64,000 bases of DNA from contig JAGLON010000008.1 in NCBI GenBank assembly GCA_023138975.1, positions 62,001 to 126,000 on the forward strand, read 5' to 3'. The translations under genes and the position numbers were made by a program. Below are positions 26,669-35,909 of the stretch, in pieces. Source of the DNA: Candidatus Zixiibacteriota bacterium (GTDB lineage: Bacteria > Zixibacteria > MSB-5A5 > GN15 > JAAZOE01). The notes beneath the pieces were generated by a model that was not told the origin of the DNA, made no database searches, and saw only the letters and a list, made by a program, of their open reading frames with translations. Numbering within the stretch: the stretch's first letter is position 1; each line of letters begins with the position of its first letter.

Positions 26669-27774
26669 GCTTTTGCCTCCAGAGGAAACTGCTTGACAAT
26701 TTCATTATACACTGCTTCAACTTCAACATCAAAGATATTGTAGTCATTATTCGAAATTACCGTCCCGCCTTCCTGATCGAACGGCTTCCATAATCGGAAG
26801 TTCTTACCGAATTGCGTATAGAGTCCAACCACCGGAACGCTGAATGCCCGTGCGATATGCACCAGTGATGTATCAGGAGTAATGAGCAGCCGTAAGCGGC
26901 TCAAAATTGCTGATACTTCAAGTAAATTTAATCCCTCTGGTGTAGTAAAGACTCGCTTCGGGAAAAGCTGTACAAATTCGAGCGCTCTGGTTCGTTCCGA
27001 TGGGTCCGACGAGACAACGATCCGGCATGAAGGATAGTTTGCCAAGAGTTTCTCGACTAATTCTTGATTCTTGTTTTCCGGCCAAACTCGAGTAGGTTTA
27101 CCAGCGGACAAATTTAGACCTATTACATCTCCACCACTGCCGTTTTGCACTAACGCCAAATATTTATCGGCCGCATTGTAGTATTCATCTCTGATTGTCG
27201 GCGGGATGTGCTTTTCCAAAGATTCCGTGTCAATCCCAAAGGCAGTCAACAGTTTTATCGTATTATCAACTACATGTGAAGCATCATTGGAACGATAGAG
27301 GTAATTGAAATCATAGTACTCTTTGTGCTTAGTTTTTCCGAGACCGATACGCCATGCTTTGGGAGAGCTGTATTGAGTTAGAAACAAAGCAGTCACCGAA
27401 TCATCACAGATCATATCGGCCACAACATCGATACCGATTTTCCTTATTTGCCGTACCGTCTTTATATCTTTCAGGATATTCTTGGTGTAAAGAAAATTAT
27501 GCTCAATACTCGCGTCTTCGCTAACGATAGCGATATTCTTGGGCGAACTTATTGTATATATCTTAATATGGGGATAAAGTTTTTTCAAATTATGAAAAAC
27601 CGGCAGAGAGATTACCATATCGCCAAGCTTCTCCGGTCGAAGAAAAAGCACTTTTTTAATTTTAGAAGGATCGATAACCGCAAAATCACGACCTTTTTTC
27701 AGATACAGTTGTGAGAGCGTAAAAAACATCCACTTGATGCCATGCTCAAGCTTTTTTACAAACGGATTACTCAT
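26665..27774 (-). CDS. GT9-family heptosyltransferase-like protein
   Basis: A 369-residue ADP-heptose:LPS heptosyltransferase-family protein. Family features are LFLRPEKLGDMVISLPVFHNL (about residues 44-64) and the C-terminal DTSLVHIARAFSVPVVGLYTQFG loop. It has a K/R-rich acceptor side. It probably adds heptose to the LPS inner core. Downstream it overlaps the GT2 gene by 4 nt, and upstream it overlaps the GT4 gene by 4 nt, consistent with one polycistronic message. Confidence 0.85.
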   Translation of the reverse strand: MSNPFVKKLEHGIKWMFFTLSQLYLKKGRDFAVIDPSKIKKVLFLRPEKLGDMVISLPVFHNLKKLYPHIKIYTISSPKNIAIVSEDASIEHNFLYTKNILKDIKTVRQIRKIGIDVVADMICDDSVTALFLTQYSSPKAWRIGLGKTKHKEYYDFNYLYRSNDASHVVDNTIKLLTAFGIDTESLEKHIPPTIRDEYYNAADKYLALVQNGSGGDVIGLNLSAGKPTRVWPENKNQELVEKLLANYPSCRIVVSSDPSERTRALEFVQLFPKRVFTTPEGLNLLEVSAILSRLRLLITPDTSLVHIARAFSVPVVGLYTQFGKNFRLWKPFDQEGGTVISNNDYNIFDVEVEAVYNEIVKQFPLEAKA

Positions 27775-28892
27775 TGCAGTATTATCCGATCGATCATATC
27801 GTCAAGAGAATCTATCATGGTACTTTTTCTAAACCTCTTTTGATATAGCTGATATCCCTTTTGGCCCATTTGAGTACAACTCGAATTATCATTATACAGC
27901 CGTTCAATAGCGGTTGTCAATTCCTCCGTGTGGGAAGGCTCAACTAATATAGCAGATTCGTCTTCGCATACAACCTCGGGAATACCACCGACTCGTGTAG
28001 CGACAACCGGCAAAGATGCCGCCATCGCCTCGACTAAAACAATACCGAACGGTTCTACGATGGCCGGATGAACTGACAAATCAGCACCAAAGATGACATC
28101 CTGATGATTATCTAAAAGACCGCAAAACCGGAACTGCTTTTGAAGGTTATGGAGAGCAATCTCATCTTTTAGTTTCTGTTCAAGAGGACCGTTGCCGAGA
28201 AACAAATAATAAACTCGCGGACAGCTGTTTTTCAGATCCACCGCCGCCTGTATCAGAAAAGTATGCCCCTTTTGCTCAACAAACCGCCCCGAAGTCACAC
28301 AAATGATAGCGTCATCAGGAAGGTTGTAGTTCTTAAGCAATTGGCCGCGGTAGTCTATCTCTTTTCTAATCCACAGATTTTCATCAATACCAATCGGCAG
28401 GAGTTCAAACTGTTCTTTTTGTATAAAACCTGATTCAACAATTTCATCCCGCAACTGTTTTGACGGAACAATCACGCTATCTACAAATGGCGCCATGAGA
28501 AATTTATGTGACAGCGATTTCTTGGCCAGATTCACTCCCGGTGTCCAGATAATTTTGGCACCTGAATGAAGTTTGCGGGCCGCTCCCGCAAGTCGAACAT
28601 CTTTGACAAAATTGCAGAGGACAACATCTATGTCATACTCTTTGAAGATTCCGGCCAGTATGTTTATCGTGGCAGGCTTAAAATCACCCGAAATCTGCAT
28701 TGGAATTGTTTTTACAGTTGAGTTAAGCCCCACCCGGCGCAGAAACTCCGAGTCCTCTCGCCCGGCAAACCAGATATTATGCCCCTTATCGGCCAGACCG
28801 GTTCCGCACATCTCCATCCAGTGTTCCAAACCGCCCCAGATAGATTTGTCGATTGAGTTGAGGAATAAAATATTATGACGGATCGTTGCCAT
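27771..28892 (-). CDS. GT4-family glycosyltransferase
   Basis: A 373-residue GT-B protein: NILFLNSIDKSIWGGLEHWMEMCGTGLADKGH at the N-terminus, LLPIGIDENLW, then HPAIVEPFGIVLVEAMAASLPVVATRVGG-PEVV with the catalytic E-x7-E. I choose ATG 28892, which gives MATIRHN and overlaps the MsbA end by 20 nt. A longer frame to 28991 would overlap MsbA by 119 nt. It adds a sugar, probably to LPS core or a related glycolipid. Specificity unknown. Confidence 0.82.
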   Translation of the reverse strand: MATIRHNILFLNSIDKSIWGGLEHWMEMCGTGLADKGHNIWFAGREDSEFLRRVGLNSTVKTIPMQISGDFKPATINILAGIFKEYDIDVVLCNFVKDVRLAGAARKLHSGAKIIWTPGVNLAKKSLSHKFLMAPFVDSVIVPSKQLRDEIVESGFIQKEQFELLPIGIDENLWIRKEIDYRGQLLKNYNLPDDAIICVTSGRFVEQKGHTFLIQAAVDLKNSCPRVYYLFLGNGPLEQKLKDEIALHNLQKQFRFCGLLDNHQDVIFGADLSVHPAIVEPFGIVLVEAMAASLPVVATRVGGIPEVVCEDESAILVEPSHTEELTTAIERLYNDNSSCTQMGQKGYQLYQKRFRKSTMIDSLDDMIDRIILQ

Positions 28893-30783
28893 TTTCAAAC
28901 TGCATTTGATATAACAGGGCATATAAACCGCCTTCATCCAAAAGCGATTGATGTGTTCCCTGTTGAACAATGCGTCCTTTTTCCATAACAAGGATTTTGT
29001 CAGCCGATGTTATCGTAGATAAACGATGAGCGATGACCAGCGTCGTCCGTCCTTTCATCAGCCGATTGATTGCTTCCTGCACTTGCATTTCCGATTGCGT
29101 ATCCAAAGACGATGTCGCTTCATCAAATATCAGGATATCGGGGTCTTTCAACAATGCCCTCGCTATCGCCAACCTCTGCCTCTGGCCACCTGATATCATC
29201 ACACCACGGTTTCCTATTTGGGTATCATAGCCATCTTGCAGTTGAGTTATAAATTCGTGAGCGTTAGCCATTTTGGCTGCTGCGATTAGCTTTTCGTCGG
29301 AGATGTTTTCCATACCGTAGGCAATATTATATTTAACCGTATCATTGAATAAAAACGTTTCCTGAGTAACAATTCCCAAAAGCGATCTCAGGCTGCTGCT
29401 TGATATAGTTTTTATATCAAGTCCATCGATATCAATACGACCATTCTGGGGATCATAAAAGCGCGGCAACAAATCAAACAGGGTCGATTTTCCTGCGCCA
29501 CTGGGACCAACCAAAGCCAAAATTTCTCCTTTGTTGACCTCAAACGAAACGTCATGAATAATTTGCTCGCCGGTATCGTATGTAAAAGAAACATTTTTGT
29601 AAGAGATACCGGTTTTAAAGCCTGGTAATTCTCTCGGGTTTTCCGGCTCGCTAACAGTGGGAGGCGTTTCTAACACTTCGAATATTCTTCCCGCCGCTGC
29701 CATGCCCTCCTGAATTTTAATATGAATATTTGACAACGACTTTACCGGCTTAATTAAGGAAAACATCGCGAAAATAAAGAGAATAAAATCCTCCGCCTTC
29801 AACGTTGATTCGGCCGATAGAATTTTGGTCCCGGCATACCAGAGGATAAACAGACCGGCGGAGGTAGCCAGCATATCATTAATCGGTGTAGCCAGCATGC
29901 GAACCCGCGCCATCTTGAGCAGCGCTTTAAAGAAACGCTCAGTTGCCACAATGAACTTGCCTATTTCAAATTTATCCATCGCATAAGCTTTAACGATACG
30001 GATATTGGAGACATTCTCTTCCAGAACCGAGTTAACATCGGCCATGCGTTCCTGAGAACGTGCCGAATACTTGCGAAGCTTGCGGCCAACTTGATAAATA
30101 AAGAAAAAGATCAACGGTAAAACCAGCATCGCCAAAAGTGTCATCTTCCAGCTAAGGATAATTAAGAAAGAGGCAAATATAATTACTGACAGGCTGTCGG
30201 CAACCAGATGATTAAACCCGATATCGATTGTCTCATTGAGCACCAGCACATCATTGGTTACTCGGGAAATTAGCTGCCCGGTACGGGTCTTATGGAAATA
30301 CGCCATTGACAATTTCTGGTACTTCTCAAACAGATTATTGCGAATATCCCGTATAAAGGACTGCTGAACGAAAGCCATGAAAAAGCCTTGAATATAAAGA
30401 AAAATATTCTTTAAAAAGGCTATTATAAACGTCGCCCAACAGATACGAACCAGTGTATCAGTCTTTTTCTCCCGGACAATGATATTATCAACCTGTTCTT
30501 TTATCCAGAGTTTAATATCATCCGGAGTCTCAAGCATTTCCTGAAACAGACTTTTTTCGCCGCTCAATTGCGAAGACTCAACTTGAACGGTCGGAGTATC
30601 CAGAAGATTAAGTCCCGTCATCGAACCTTCTTCGCCTGAAAAAAGTGTTCCGAGAAGCGGACCTATCATCCAGATTAAAGCTCCCGACATGACAGCATAC
30701 ATCATCGCCGAAAGCGAGGAGATTACCAATCGCATCCAATACGGTTTTATTAACCGGGCTGTTTTCAGGTACAAATTACTCAT
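28873..30783 (-). CDS. msbA: MsbA-like lipid exporter (ABC transporter)
   Basis: A 636-residue half-transporter: an N-terminal domain with six membrane segments (about residues 15-350) fused to a nucleotide-binding domain. The latter has Walker A GPSGAGKST, signature ISGGQRQRLAIARALL and Walker B ILIFDEATSSLD. In a cluster with glycosyltransferases it is best read as an MsbA-type flippase of lipid A-core. A relatively long periplasmic insertion (about residues 50-100) between the first two membrane segments is unusual. It is followed by the glycosyltransferase genes and preceded by a lipoprotein gene. Confidence 0.88.
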   Translation of the reverse strand: MSNLYLKTARLIKPYWMRLVISSLSAMMYAVMSGALIWMIGPLLGTLFSGEEGSMTGLNLLDTPTVQVESSQLSGEKSLFQEMLETPDDIKLWIKEQVDNIIVREKKTDTLVRICWATFIIAFLKNIFLYIQGFFMAFVQQSFIRDIRNNLFEKYQKLSMAYFHKTRTGQLISRVTNDVLVLNETIDIGFNHLVADSLSVIIFASFLIILSWKMTLLAMLVLPLIFFFIYQVGRKLRKYSARSQERMADVNSVLEENVSNIRIVKAYAMDKFEIGKFIVATERFFKALLKMARVRMLATPINDMLATSAGLFILWYAGTKILSAESTLKAEDFILFIFAMFSLIKPVKSLSNIHIKIQEGMAAAGRIFEVLETPPTVSEPENPRELPGFKTGISYKNVSFTYDTGEQIIHDVSFEVNKGEILALVGPSGAGKSTLFDLLPRFYDPQNGRIDIDGLDIKTISSSSLRSLLGIVTQETFLFNDTVKYNIAYGMENISDEKLIAAAKMANAHEFITQLQDGYDTQIGNRGVMISGGQRQRLAIARALLKDPDILIFDEATSSLDTQSEMQVQEAINRLMKGRTTLVIAHRLSTITSADKILVMEKGRIVQQGTHQSLLDEGGLYALLYQMQFENGNDPS

Positions 30784-30833
30784 GAACTTTAAACATAATA
30801 TATCCGTGATTTTACGTCAACCGATGACGGATA

Positions 30834-31592
30834 TTAAATCCTATCCAGTAATGTCGCCGACGAAGGGATATTCAATTGAAACTTGGATTGCCTGATATTG
30901 ATATTAAATTTCTGCTCCCGAACAAACCCTTTGGCTCGAAAATTATACTCACCGTTATAATAGAGGATATCCTCGGTTCGATAGAATGGAAACTTTCGGC
31001 CAAAAGAACCATAGTTGACCACAATTGAGTCTTTGCAAAGCGGGTCCAAGAGTATTTCACGCCTGGGATATATGCTGTCTTTCAGTTTAATCGTATGAGT
31101 AAAACGACCGTCAAGATACTCTATTCGCTGTTTCCTCATTTCCAATCCGACCGGTTTGTCTTCCAGATCAAGGTTTCCCCGTCCCGTCAGTAAAGAAAGA
31201 ACATATAGAAGCACTTCACCCGGTCGAGCGCATTCGATTCCTGAATTGAGTCCGCCAATTGAATTTCGGTAATATTCATCAGAGCTCTTGAAGAATATGG
31301 TAACGACATCGTTAATGATATTGCCCTTAAAAGCGCCCTTCCCCAAATATCCCCGGCCGTAGAATGCAATTGAATCACCCGAAAAATACACCTCGGTAGT
31401 AATGGAAAACTTCTGCTTATTGTCTTTAATTCGCAGATCAATCAGATAGGCGGCAGACTCAAACTGTCCCTTTCGCTGCTCAATAAGATTTATATAGCCG
31501 TATCCTTTACTGCTTTTACGCGGCCTGATCTTCTCAGGAGGCGTACAGGCCTGAAGAACAAATACCGCCAACAAGATACAGAATAATCGCAT
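30834..31592 (-). CDS. LolB-like (DUF4292-type) lipoprotein
   Basis: A 252-residue lipoprotein: MRLFCILLAVFVLQAC with lipobox LQAC and Cys16. The mature part is beta-rich and of the DUF4292/LolB-like type (YGYINLIEQRKGQFESAAYLIDL, YFSGDSIAFYGRGYLGKGAF, KLNGRF-like DGRFTHTIKL). Such proteins bind lipids or lipoproteins at the outer membrane. The position between the protease gene and MsbA suggests an envelope-assembly role. It begins 3 nt after the M50 stop. The exact substrate is not decidable. Confidence 0.7.
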   Translation of the reverse strand: MRLFCILLAVFVLQACTPPEKIRPRKSSKGYGYINLIEQRKGQFESAAYLIDLRIKDNKQKFSITTEVYFSGDSIAFYGRGYLGKGAFKGNIINDVVTIFFKSSDEYYRNSIGGLNSGIECARPGEVLLYVLSLLTGRGNLDLEDKPVGLEMRKQRIEYLDGRFTHTIKLKDSIYPRREILLDPLCKDSIVVNYGSFGRKFPFYRTEDILYYNGEYNFRAKGFVREQKFNINIRQSKFQLNIPSSATLLDRI

Positions 31593-31595
31593 AGC

Positions 31596-32237
31596 CTAAA
31601 AATTAATCCCCGAAACAAGTTTCACGATAAGGGAAATAAATGGACCCAAAACGACCCAAATAATCGATCGGCCAGTTATCAAGCCGAGGAAAATAACTAC
31701 CATAAGAATCATGGGCGCTACTTTTTCAACCTGCTGCAGCATTGGAGTAAATCTTTCCGGAAGCAGGCTTTTCAATATATGTGAACCATCCAGCGGAAAT
31801 ATGGGTAGTAAATTAAACAGGGCCAAAGAAACATTTATTAAAATCGCATAAAATAGCATCAGGTCAACAGCATCATAAATCCCTATCAAACCCATTGAAT
31901 TACCGATTCTGAAGATTGTCCCAAAAATGACTGCTAAACCTAAATTAGAAAGAGGGCCAGCTGCAGAAATCCAAAGATTATCATGGCGGTAATTTCTTAA
32001 ATTGTAAGGATTAACCGGAACCGGTTTGGCCCAGCCAAACCTGAATTGGGTCACAAAAAACATCATAGTACCCATAACATCAAGATGCTTAAGCGGGTTT
32101 AATGTTAGGCGCCCCATGTCTTTAGCGGTCGGATCGCCAAACTTGTTGGCCGTCCAGGCATGGAAGAACTCATGTACTGTTAAAGAGAAAATTATTATCG
32201 GCGCAAATAGTATCGCGCGTCGAAAGAAATCATCCAT
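31596..32237 (-). CDS. Site-2-type membrane metalloprotease (M50)
   Basis: A 213-residue integral membrane protease. The zinc-binding HEFFHAW lies in the first membrane helix region, and the second zinc ligand motif is LLPIFPLDGSHIL. About five hydrophobic segments are seen. This small M50 type without a PDZ domain is widespread and its substrates are usually unknown. The ATG lies at the end of a terminator-like hairpin of the upstream gdh gene, which supplies the GGGG near the ribosome site. Thus M50 expression may depend on readthrough. Downstream it is followed by the DUF4292 lipoprotein and MsbA. Confidence 0.85.
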   Translation of the reverse strand: MDDFFRRAILFAPIIIFSLTVHEFFHAWTANKFGDPTAKDMGRLTLNPLKHLDVMGTMMFFVTQFRFGWAKPVPVNPYNLRNYRHDNLWISAAGPLSNLGLAVIFGTIFRIGNSMGLIGIYDAVDLMLFYAILINVSLALFNLLPIFPLDGSHILKSLLPERFTPMLQQVEKVAPMILMVVIFLGLITGRSIIWVVLGPFISLIVKLVSGINF

Positions 32238-32290
32238 AAAAAAATCCCCGAAGGTTAATAACTAACGTCTTTATACGTTTCTTCGGGGAT
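32238..32290 (-). terminator. Terminator-like hairpin of gdh, overlapping the next leader
   Basis: Minus strand: ATCCCCGAAG (32290-32281) pairs perfectly over 10 bp with CTTCGGGGAT (32253-32244), loop 27 nt, followed by TTTTTT. The T-run ends 3 bases before the ATG of the M50 gene. It probably terminates the gdh transcript but may also act as an attenuator for the downstream genes. Confidence 0.7.
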
Positions 32291-32310
32291 AAAGTCAAAG
32301 TATATTTTAC

Positions 32311-33582
32311 TTATGCATACACGCCCCGAAGCAGCAGCACTTCAGTAACACGCTTGACGGCAAGAATATACGCCGCCAGCCTTAAACTACATTTGAATTC
32401 CCGGGAAACAGCGAAAACGTCATTAAAAGCGCGGACTAAATGCTCTTCCAGCCTGTTGTTAACATCCTCTTCACTCCAGAAATATCCTAATCGATCCTGA
32501 ACCCATTCAAAATATGAGACCGTAACGCCACCGGCATTGCACAAGATGTCAGGAATAACGGTTACCCCGTTCTTACGAAGAATTGCATCAGCATCGGGAG
32601 TCGTCGGACCATTGGCGCCTTCCCCAATTATTTTGGCCTTAACCTTGGCGGCATTCTTTTCTGTAATAACATTTTCCAACGCCGCCGGAATTAGGATGTC
32701 ACACTTGAATGTTAGTATCCGGTTTTTACTAATTTCCTTGGCTCCGGAAAATCCGGAAATACTACCTTTGTTACCGGCTGTATATTTTATCAAGGCATTA
32801 ACATCGATGCCTTTCTTATTTTCAAGACCGCCATTGACGTCGCTGATAGCAACAACTTTGACGCCCTTTTCCATTAGAGAACGGGCCGCAATGGACCCGA
32901 CATTTCCAAATCCCTGAACTGCCGCAGTACATTCATTCAGCTTCATCCCCAACGCCTTAGCAGCTTCCCGGACTGCAATAGCAACACCATTTCCGGTAGC
33001 GTCATGGCGCCCTCGCGAGCCACCCAGAACAACCGGCTTTCCGGTTACAACCGAAGGGCTATACTCACCCCGGTGCATGCAATAGGTATCCATTATCCAG
33101 GCCATTGTTTGCGCATTTGTATTTACATCCGGCGCGGGAACATCTTTTTCAGGACCGAGAACATCAGCCAAATCGGCAGCATACCTGCGGGTCAATCGTT
33201 CCAGCTCATTCATCGACATTTTCTTCGGGTCACAAGTGATACCGCCCTTGGCTCCGCCGAATGGTATCCCCATTATGGCGCATTTCCATGTCATCCAGGC
33301 GGCCAGCGATTTCACCTCATCAAGATTCACGTTAGGATGATACCTGATGCCGCCTTTCCCCGGTCCCCGGACCGTCGAATGTTGTACCCGGTATCCGGTA
33401 AACACTTGAAACGAACCGTCATCCATCTGAATCGGAAGCTTTACAATCGTAATTTTACGGGGGTCCTTGATAATTCTAAGCAGGTTCTCATCGAGTTTAA
33501 TTTTTGCAGCGGCTTTGTCCAGATAGCGCAGGACATATTCATAGGTCGAAACCGGAATGGTAATTGACTTTAGTTTTGCCAT
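32311..33582 (-). CDS. gdhA: Glutamate dehydrogenase
   Basis: A 423-residue Glu/Leu/Phe/Val dehydrogenase. The substrate domain contains GPGKGGIRYHPNVNLDEVKSLAAWMTWKCAIMGIPFGGAKGGI, with the catalytic-site Lys of PFGGAKGG, and PAPDVNTNAQTMAWIMD with its Asp. The NAD(P)-binding domain has VQGFGNVGS. It interconverts glutamate and 2-oxoglutarate plus ammonia, linking amino-acid breakdown or nitrogen assimilation to the TCA cycle. NAD versus NADP use is not decidable. It lies 51 nt after the glycosylase gene and ends at a hairpin. Confidence 0.95.
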   Translation of the reverse strand: MAKLKSITIPVSTYEYVLRYLDKAAAKIKLDENLLRIIKDPRKITIVKLPIQMDDGSFQVFTGYRVQHSTVRGPGKGGIRYHPNVNLDEVKSLAAWMTWKCAIMGIPFGGAKGGITCDPKKMSMNELERLTRRYAADLADVLGPEKDVPAPDVNTNAQTMAWIMDTYCMHRGEYSPSVVTGKPVVLGGSRGRHDATGNGVAIAVREAAKALGMKLNECTAAVQGFGNVGSIAARSLMEKGVKVVAISDVNGGLENKKGIDVNALIKYTAGNKGSISGFSGAKEISKNRILTFKCDILIPAALENVITEKNAAKVKAKIIGEGANGPTTPDADAILRKNGVTVIPDILCNAGGVTVSYFEWVQDRLGYFWSEEDVNNRLEEHLVRAFNDVFAVSREFKCSLRLAAYILAVKRVTEVLLLRGVYA

Positions 33583-33633
33583 CGTTTTTCCCTCTACAAT
33601 TAATAGATCGATAAATCTTTATAGACAGTACGT

Positions 33634-34221
33634 TTATTTTCCGGATATATAGCAAGAATCGCAATCAAAAAAACGCCAGGGCTTCTCTTTTGCTTTCTTT
33701 ATACCGATGCGAGGCGATATTCCTATTTCGGGAGCTTTCACTTTTTGATCAATTATATAGATAGTATTGTTACACAAATCAAGGCCGTTATGCTCGCGGG
33801 TAATACCGAAAGCCCGGCAGAATTTACCCGGCCCATTGCTGAATTTACTGTCTTTGGCAGGAGAATTTGCCATTAAAATATCAATTCCCGCAACCGGCTC
33901 GACAGCCCGGATTAAAACTGCAGCAGGGAATCCCTCCTGCTCTGTAACAATATTAAAACAGTTGTACATGCCGTAGATAAAGTAAACATAGCTAAACCCG
34001 CCGGGTCCGAACATGACCGCATTCCGATCCGTTTTCCCCACTGCCGCATGACAGGCCGGATCTTCCCGGCCGACATAAGCCTCGGTCTCGACAATATCGC
34101 CGGCGATTATACCGGAACTTGAATTATATACAATTGTTTTACGAAGTAGTTCTTTTGCTACTGTCACCGTCGACTTGAGATAAAACTCACGAGGTAACTT
34201 CTGTCCGGTAATCTCATTCAT
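33634..34221 (-). CDS. 3-methyladenine DNA glycosylase (AAG/MPG type)
   Basis: A 195-residue AAG-family glycosylase, usual length for bacterial members. The active-site region IVETEAYVGREDPACHA and FVYFIYGMYNCFNIVT (the Tyr-containing substrate pocket) are clear. It removes alkylated or deaminated purines from DNA as the first step of base excision repair. It overlaps the PHP-domain gene by 8 nt. I am confident of the family; substrate range is not read from sequence. Confidence 0.9.
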   Translation of the reverse strand: MNEITGQKLPREFYLKSTVTVAKELLRKTIVYNSSSGIIAGDIVETEAYVGREDPACHAAVGKTDRNAVMFGPGGFSYVYFIYGMYNCFNIVTEQEGFPAAVLIRAVEPVAGIDILMANSPAKDSKFSNGPGKFCRAFGITREHNGLDLCNNTIYIIDQKVKAPEIGISPRIGIKKAKEKPWRFFDCDSCYISGK

Positions 34222-35053
34222 CTACATACGGAAAAAGGTCATAGATAATTGAAGAAGCGACCTCAAAATCGAGTCCCAGTTGTTCCGGGCAATGAGCATC
34301 GGAACCGAGCGAACGTAGCAGCACTCCCTTTTCGCGGGCAAGATTTACGATTTCCATCGTCGGATAATATTCCGGGTGGCCATGCCTGATGGCGGAAGTG
34401 TTGACCTCATAGCCGACATTATGCACTATCATCGTATCAAACAACTTTTCAATCCTACCTCGGTGAATTGTCAAAATGTCATCGCCGTAAAACTCAAGGC
34501 CATATTTTCGATATACATCAATATGCGCCAGACAATCAAACACTCCACTGGCAGCGCATTTTTCCAGCTTAGCAAAATACTTATCGGCAAGTTTCTCAAG
34601 CGGCATATTCTTGAATAGTTTTTTCGACGATTCTTCACATAGGCAAAGTCCGTCAACACTATGGACGCCGCCAATAGAGAACTCAACCGGGAATTTGTTT
34701 TTAATCCGAGTAACTTCCGCTTCACAGCCTTCGTACCAGCCGAACTCCAGTCCGCCTCGAATCATCAAGCCCAGCATCCCATATTCTTCATGCACTCGCC
34801 TGATATTCTCAAAATAGTGAGTCAGTGTCTCATCGGAGAGTTTCTCTTTATTGCCGTTAATGACCATAAACGCATCATCAGCAGCATACTTTGGATCCGC
34901 ATCATAATGGGTTGTAAAACAGAGTTCCAAAAGCCTCTTTGTTAAAGCCATCTCACAGTACTCATCAAGGCTTCCTTTCGCGTCAATGGAATAATCCGGA
35001 TGGACGTGAAAATCAGCCGCTAACTCAATCATGGGACCTTCCATATCAAACAA
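34214..35053 (-). CDS. PHP-domain phosphatase, histidinol-phosphatase-like
   Basis: A 279-residue PHP phosphoesterase. Metal-site motifs are DFHVHPDYSIDAKG, TTHYD, LAHIDVYRKYG and GSDAHCPEQLG, in family order. Length and motifs fit HisK-type histidinol phosphate phosphatase, which dephosphorylates L-histidinol phosphate, but no histidine-biosynthesis gene lies nearby and another phosphate monoester is possible. The N-terminus MFDMEGPMIEL overlaps the end of the MBL gene by 8 nt; a start at MIEL is equally possible. Confidence 0.8.
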   Translation of the reverse strand: MFDMEGPMIELAADFHVHPDYSIDAKGSLDEYCEMALTKRLLELCFTTHYDADPKYAADDAFMVINGNKEKLSDETLTHYFENIRRVHEEYGMLGLMIRGGLEFGWYEGCEAEVTRIKNKFPVEFSIGGVHSVDGLCLCEESSKKLFKNMPLEKLADKYFAKLEKCAASGVFDCLAHIDVYRKYGLEFYGDDILTIHRGRIEKLFDTMIVHNVGYEVNTSAIRHGHPEYYPTMEIVNLAREKGVLLRSLGSDAHCPEQLGLDFEVASSIIYDLFPYVDE

Positions 35054-35681
35054 AGTGACCTCCAGTCAGAAACGGGTTATTACTCTTTTCAAATCCAATC
35101 GTTGTCTCCGGGCCATGTCCGGGATAACATATTGTGTCCTCTGGCAAGCAGAGCAGTTTATTTACAATTGATTCAACCAATTTCTCGGTACTGCATCCGG
35201 GAAAATCGGTTCTTCCGATCGACCCATAAAAGAGCGTATCTCCGCAAATCAAGTGTTTTTCAGACAAGTAGCAAACTCCACCCGGAGAATGCCCCGGAGT
35301 TTGAATAACGCTGAAAGTTATCCCCCCGAAAGAGACGGTATCGGTGTCTGTTAAAAGTTTCGTTGGCTCAGGACAAACAACTGGGATTCCAATAGCCGCA
35401 GACATATTGAGTTCGGCGTTCAACAACAACGCCTCTTCGCCCTGACCAGCATAAAATGGAATATCATATTTCTCAAGGATGTCACCAACGGCCCCGCAAT
35501 GGTCTCCGTGCCCATGTGTTAATAATAATACTCGAGGAATCAATTGCGATTTTTCAATTTGCGCTATAATTCGTTCGGCTTCGGCACCGGGATCAATTAT
35601 GGCGCATTCTTTCGAGATTTCATCATAGATCAGGTAGCAATTAGTTTCAAACATGCTGACAACAATATTCGTTATTTTCAT
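35046..35681 (-). CDS. Metallo-beta-lactamase-fold hydrolase, glyoxalase II-like
   Basis: A 211-residue MBL-fold hydrolase. I choose ATG 35681 (MKITNIV...YLIYDE); the frame is open to 35747 but with no ribosome site. Zinc motifs are THGHGDHCGA, TPGHSPGGV with CGDTLF, and CYPGHG, in order. This small type is often annotated GloB-like and hydrolyses thioesters, but persulfide dioxygenase-type activity is also found in the family. It is divergent from prfB. The PHP gene follows on the same strand with an 8-nt overlap. Confidence 0.85.
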   Translation of the reverse strand: MKITNIVVSMFETNCYLIYDEISKECAIIDPGAEAERIIAQIEKSQLIPRVLLLTHGHGDHCGAVGDILEKYDIPFYAGQGEEALLLNAELNMSAAIGIPVVCPEPTKLLTDTDTVSFGGITFSVIQTPGHSPGGVCYLSEKHLICGDTLFYGSIGRTDFPGCSTEKLVESIVNKLLCLPEDTICYPGHGPETTIGFEKSNNPFLTGGHFV

Positions 35682-35851
35682 TTTTGTTATGTCCTGCCAA
35701 GTAAATACAAATTTTTCTAAAACTACGTACTGCAAGACAAAAGGCAATATAAATTTGCATCATCTTTGAAAAATACGAAAAATACACGATAAACCTGATT
35801 TTTAACTAAAGAAACGAAATTAGACTTTTTTTCCCAATCTGCCGATATCTG

Positions 35852-35880
35852 TTGACCTCTCTTGACAAATATTGTAATAT
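35852..35880 (+). promoter_or_regulatory. Promoter of the prfB-pta operon
   Basis: -35 TTGACC (35852-35857), 17-nt spacer, -10 TAATAT (35875-35880), about 25 nt before the prfB ATG. Confidence 0.5.
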
Positions 35881-35909
35881 AATCAACCCTTTTATGTGAG
35901 GTTAGAGTT

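Noticed and set aside
28893..28991. Extended N-terminus of the GT4 gene
   Set aside because: It would overlap the msbA coding end by 119 nt and adds residues atypical of GT4; ATG 28892 is preferred.
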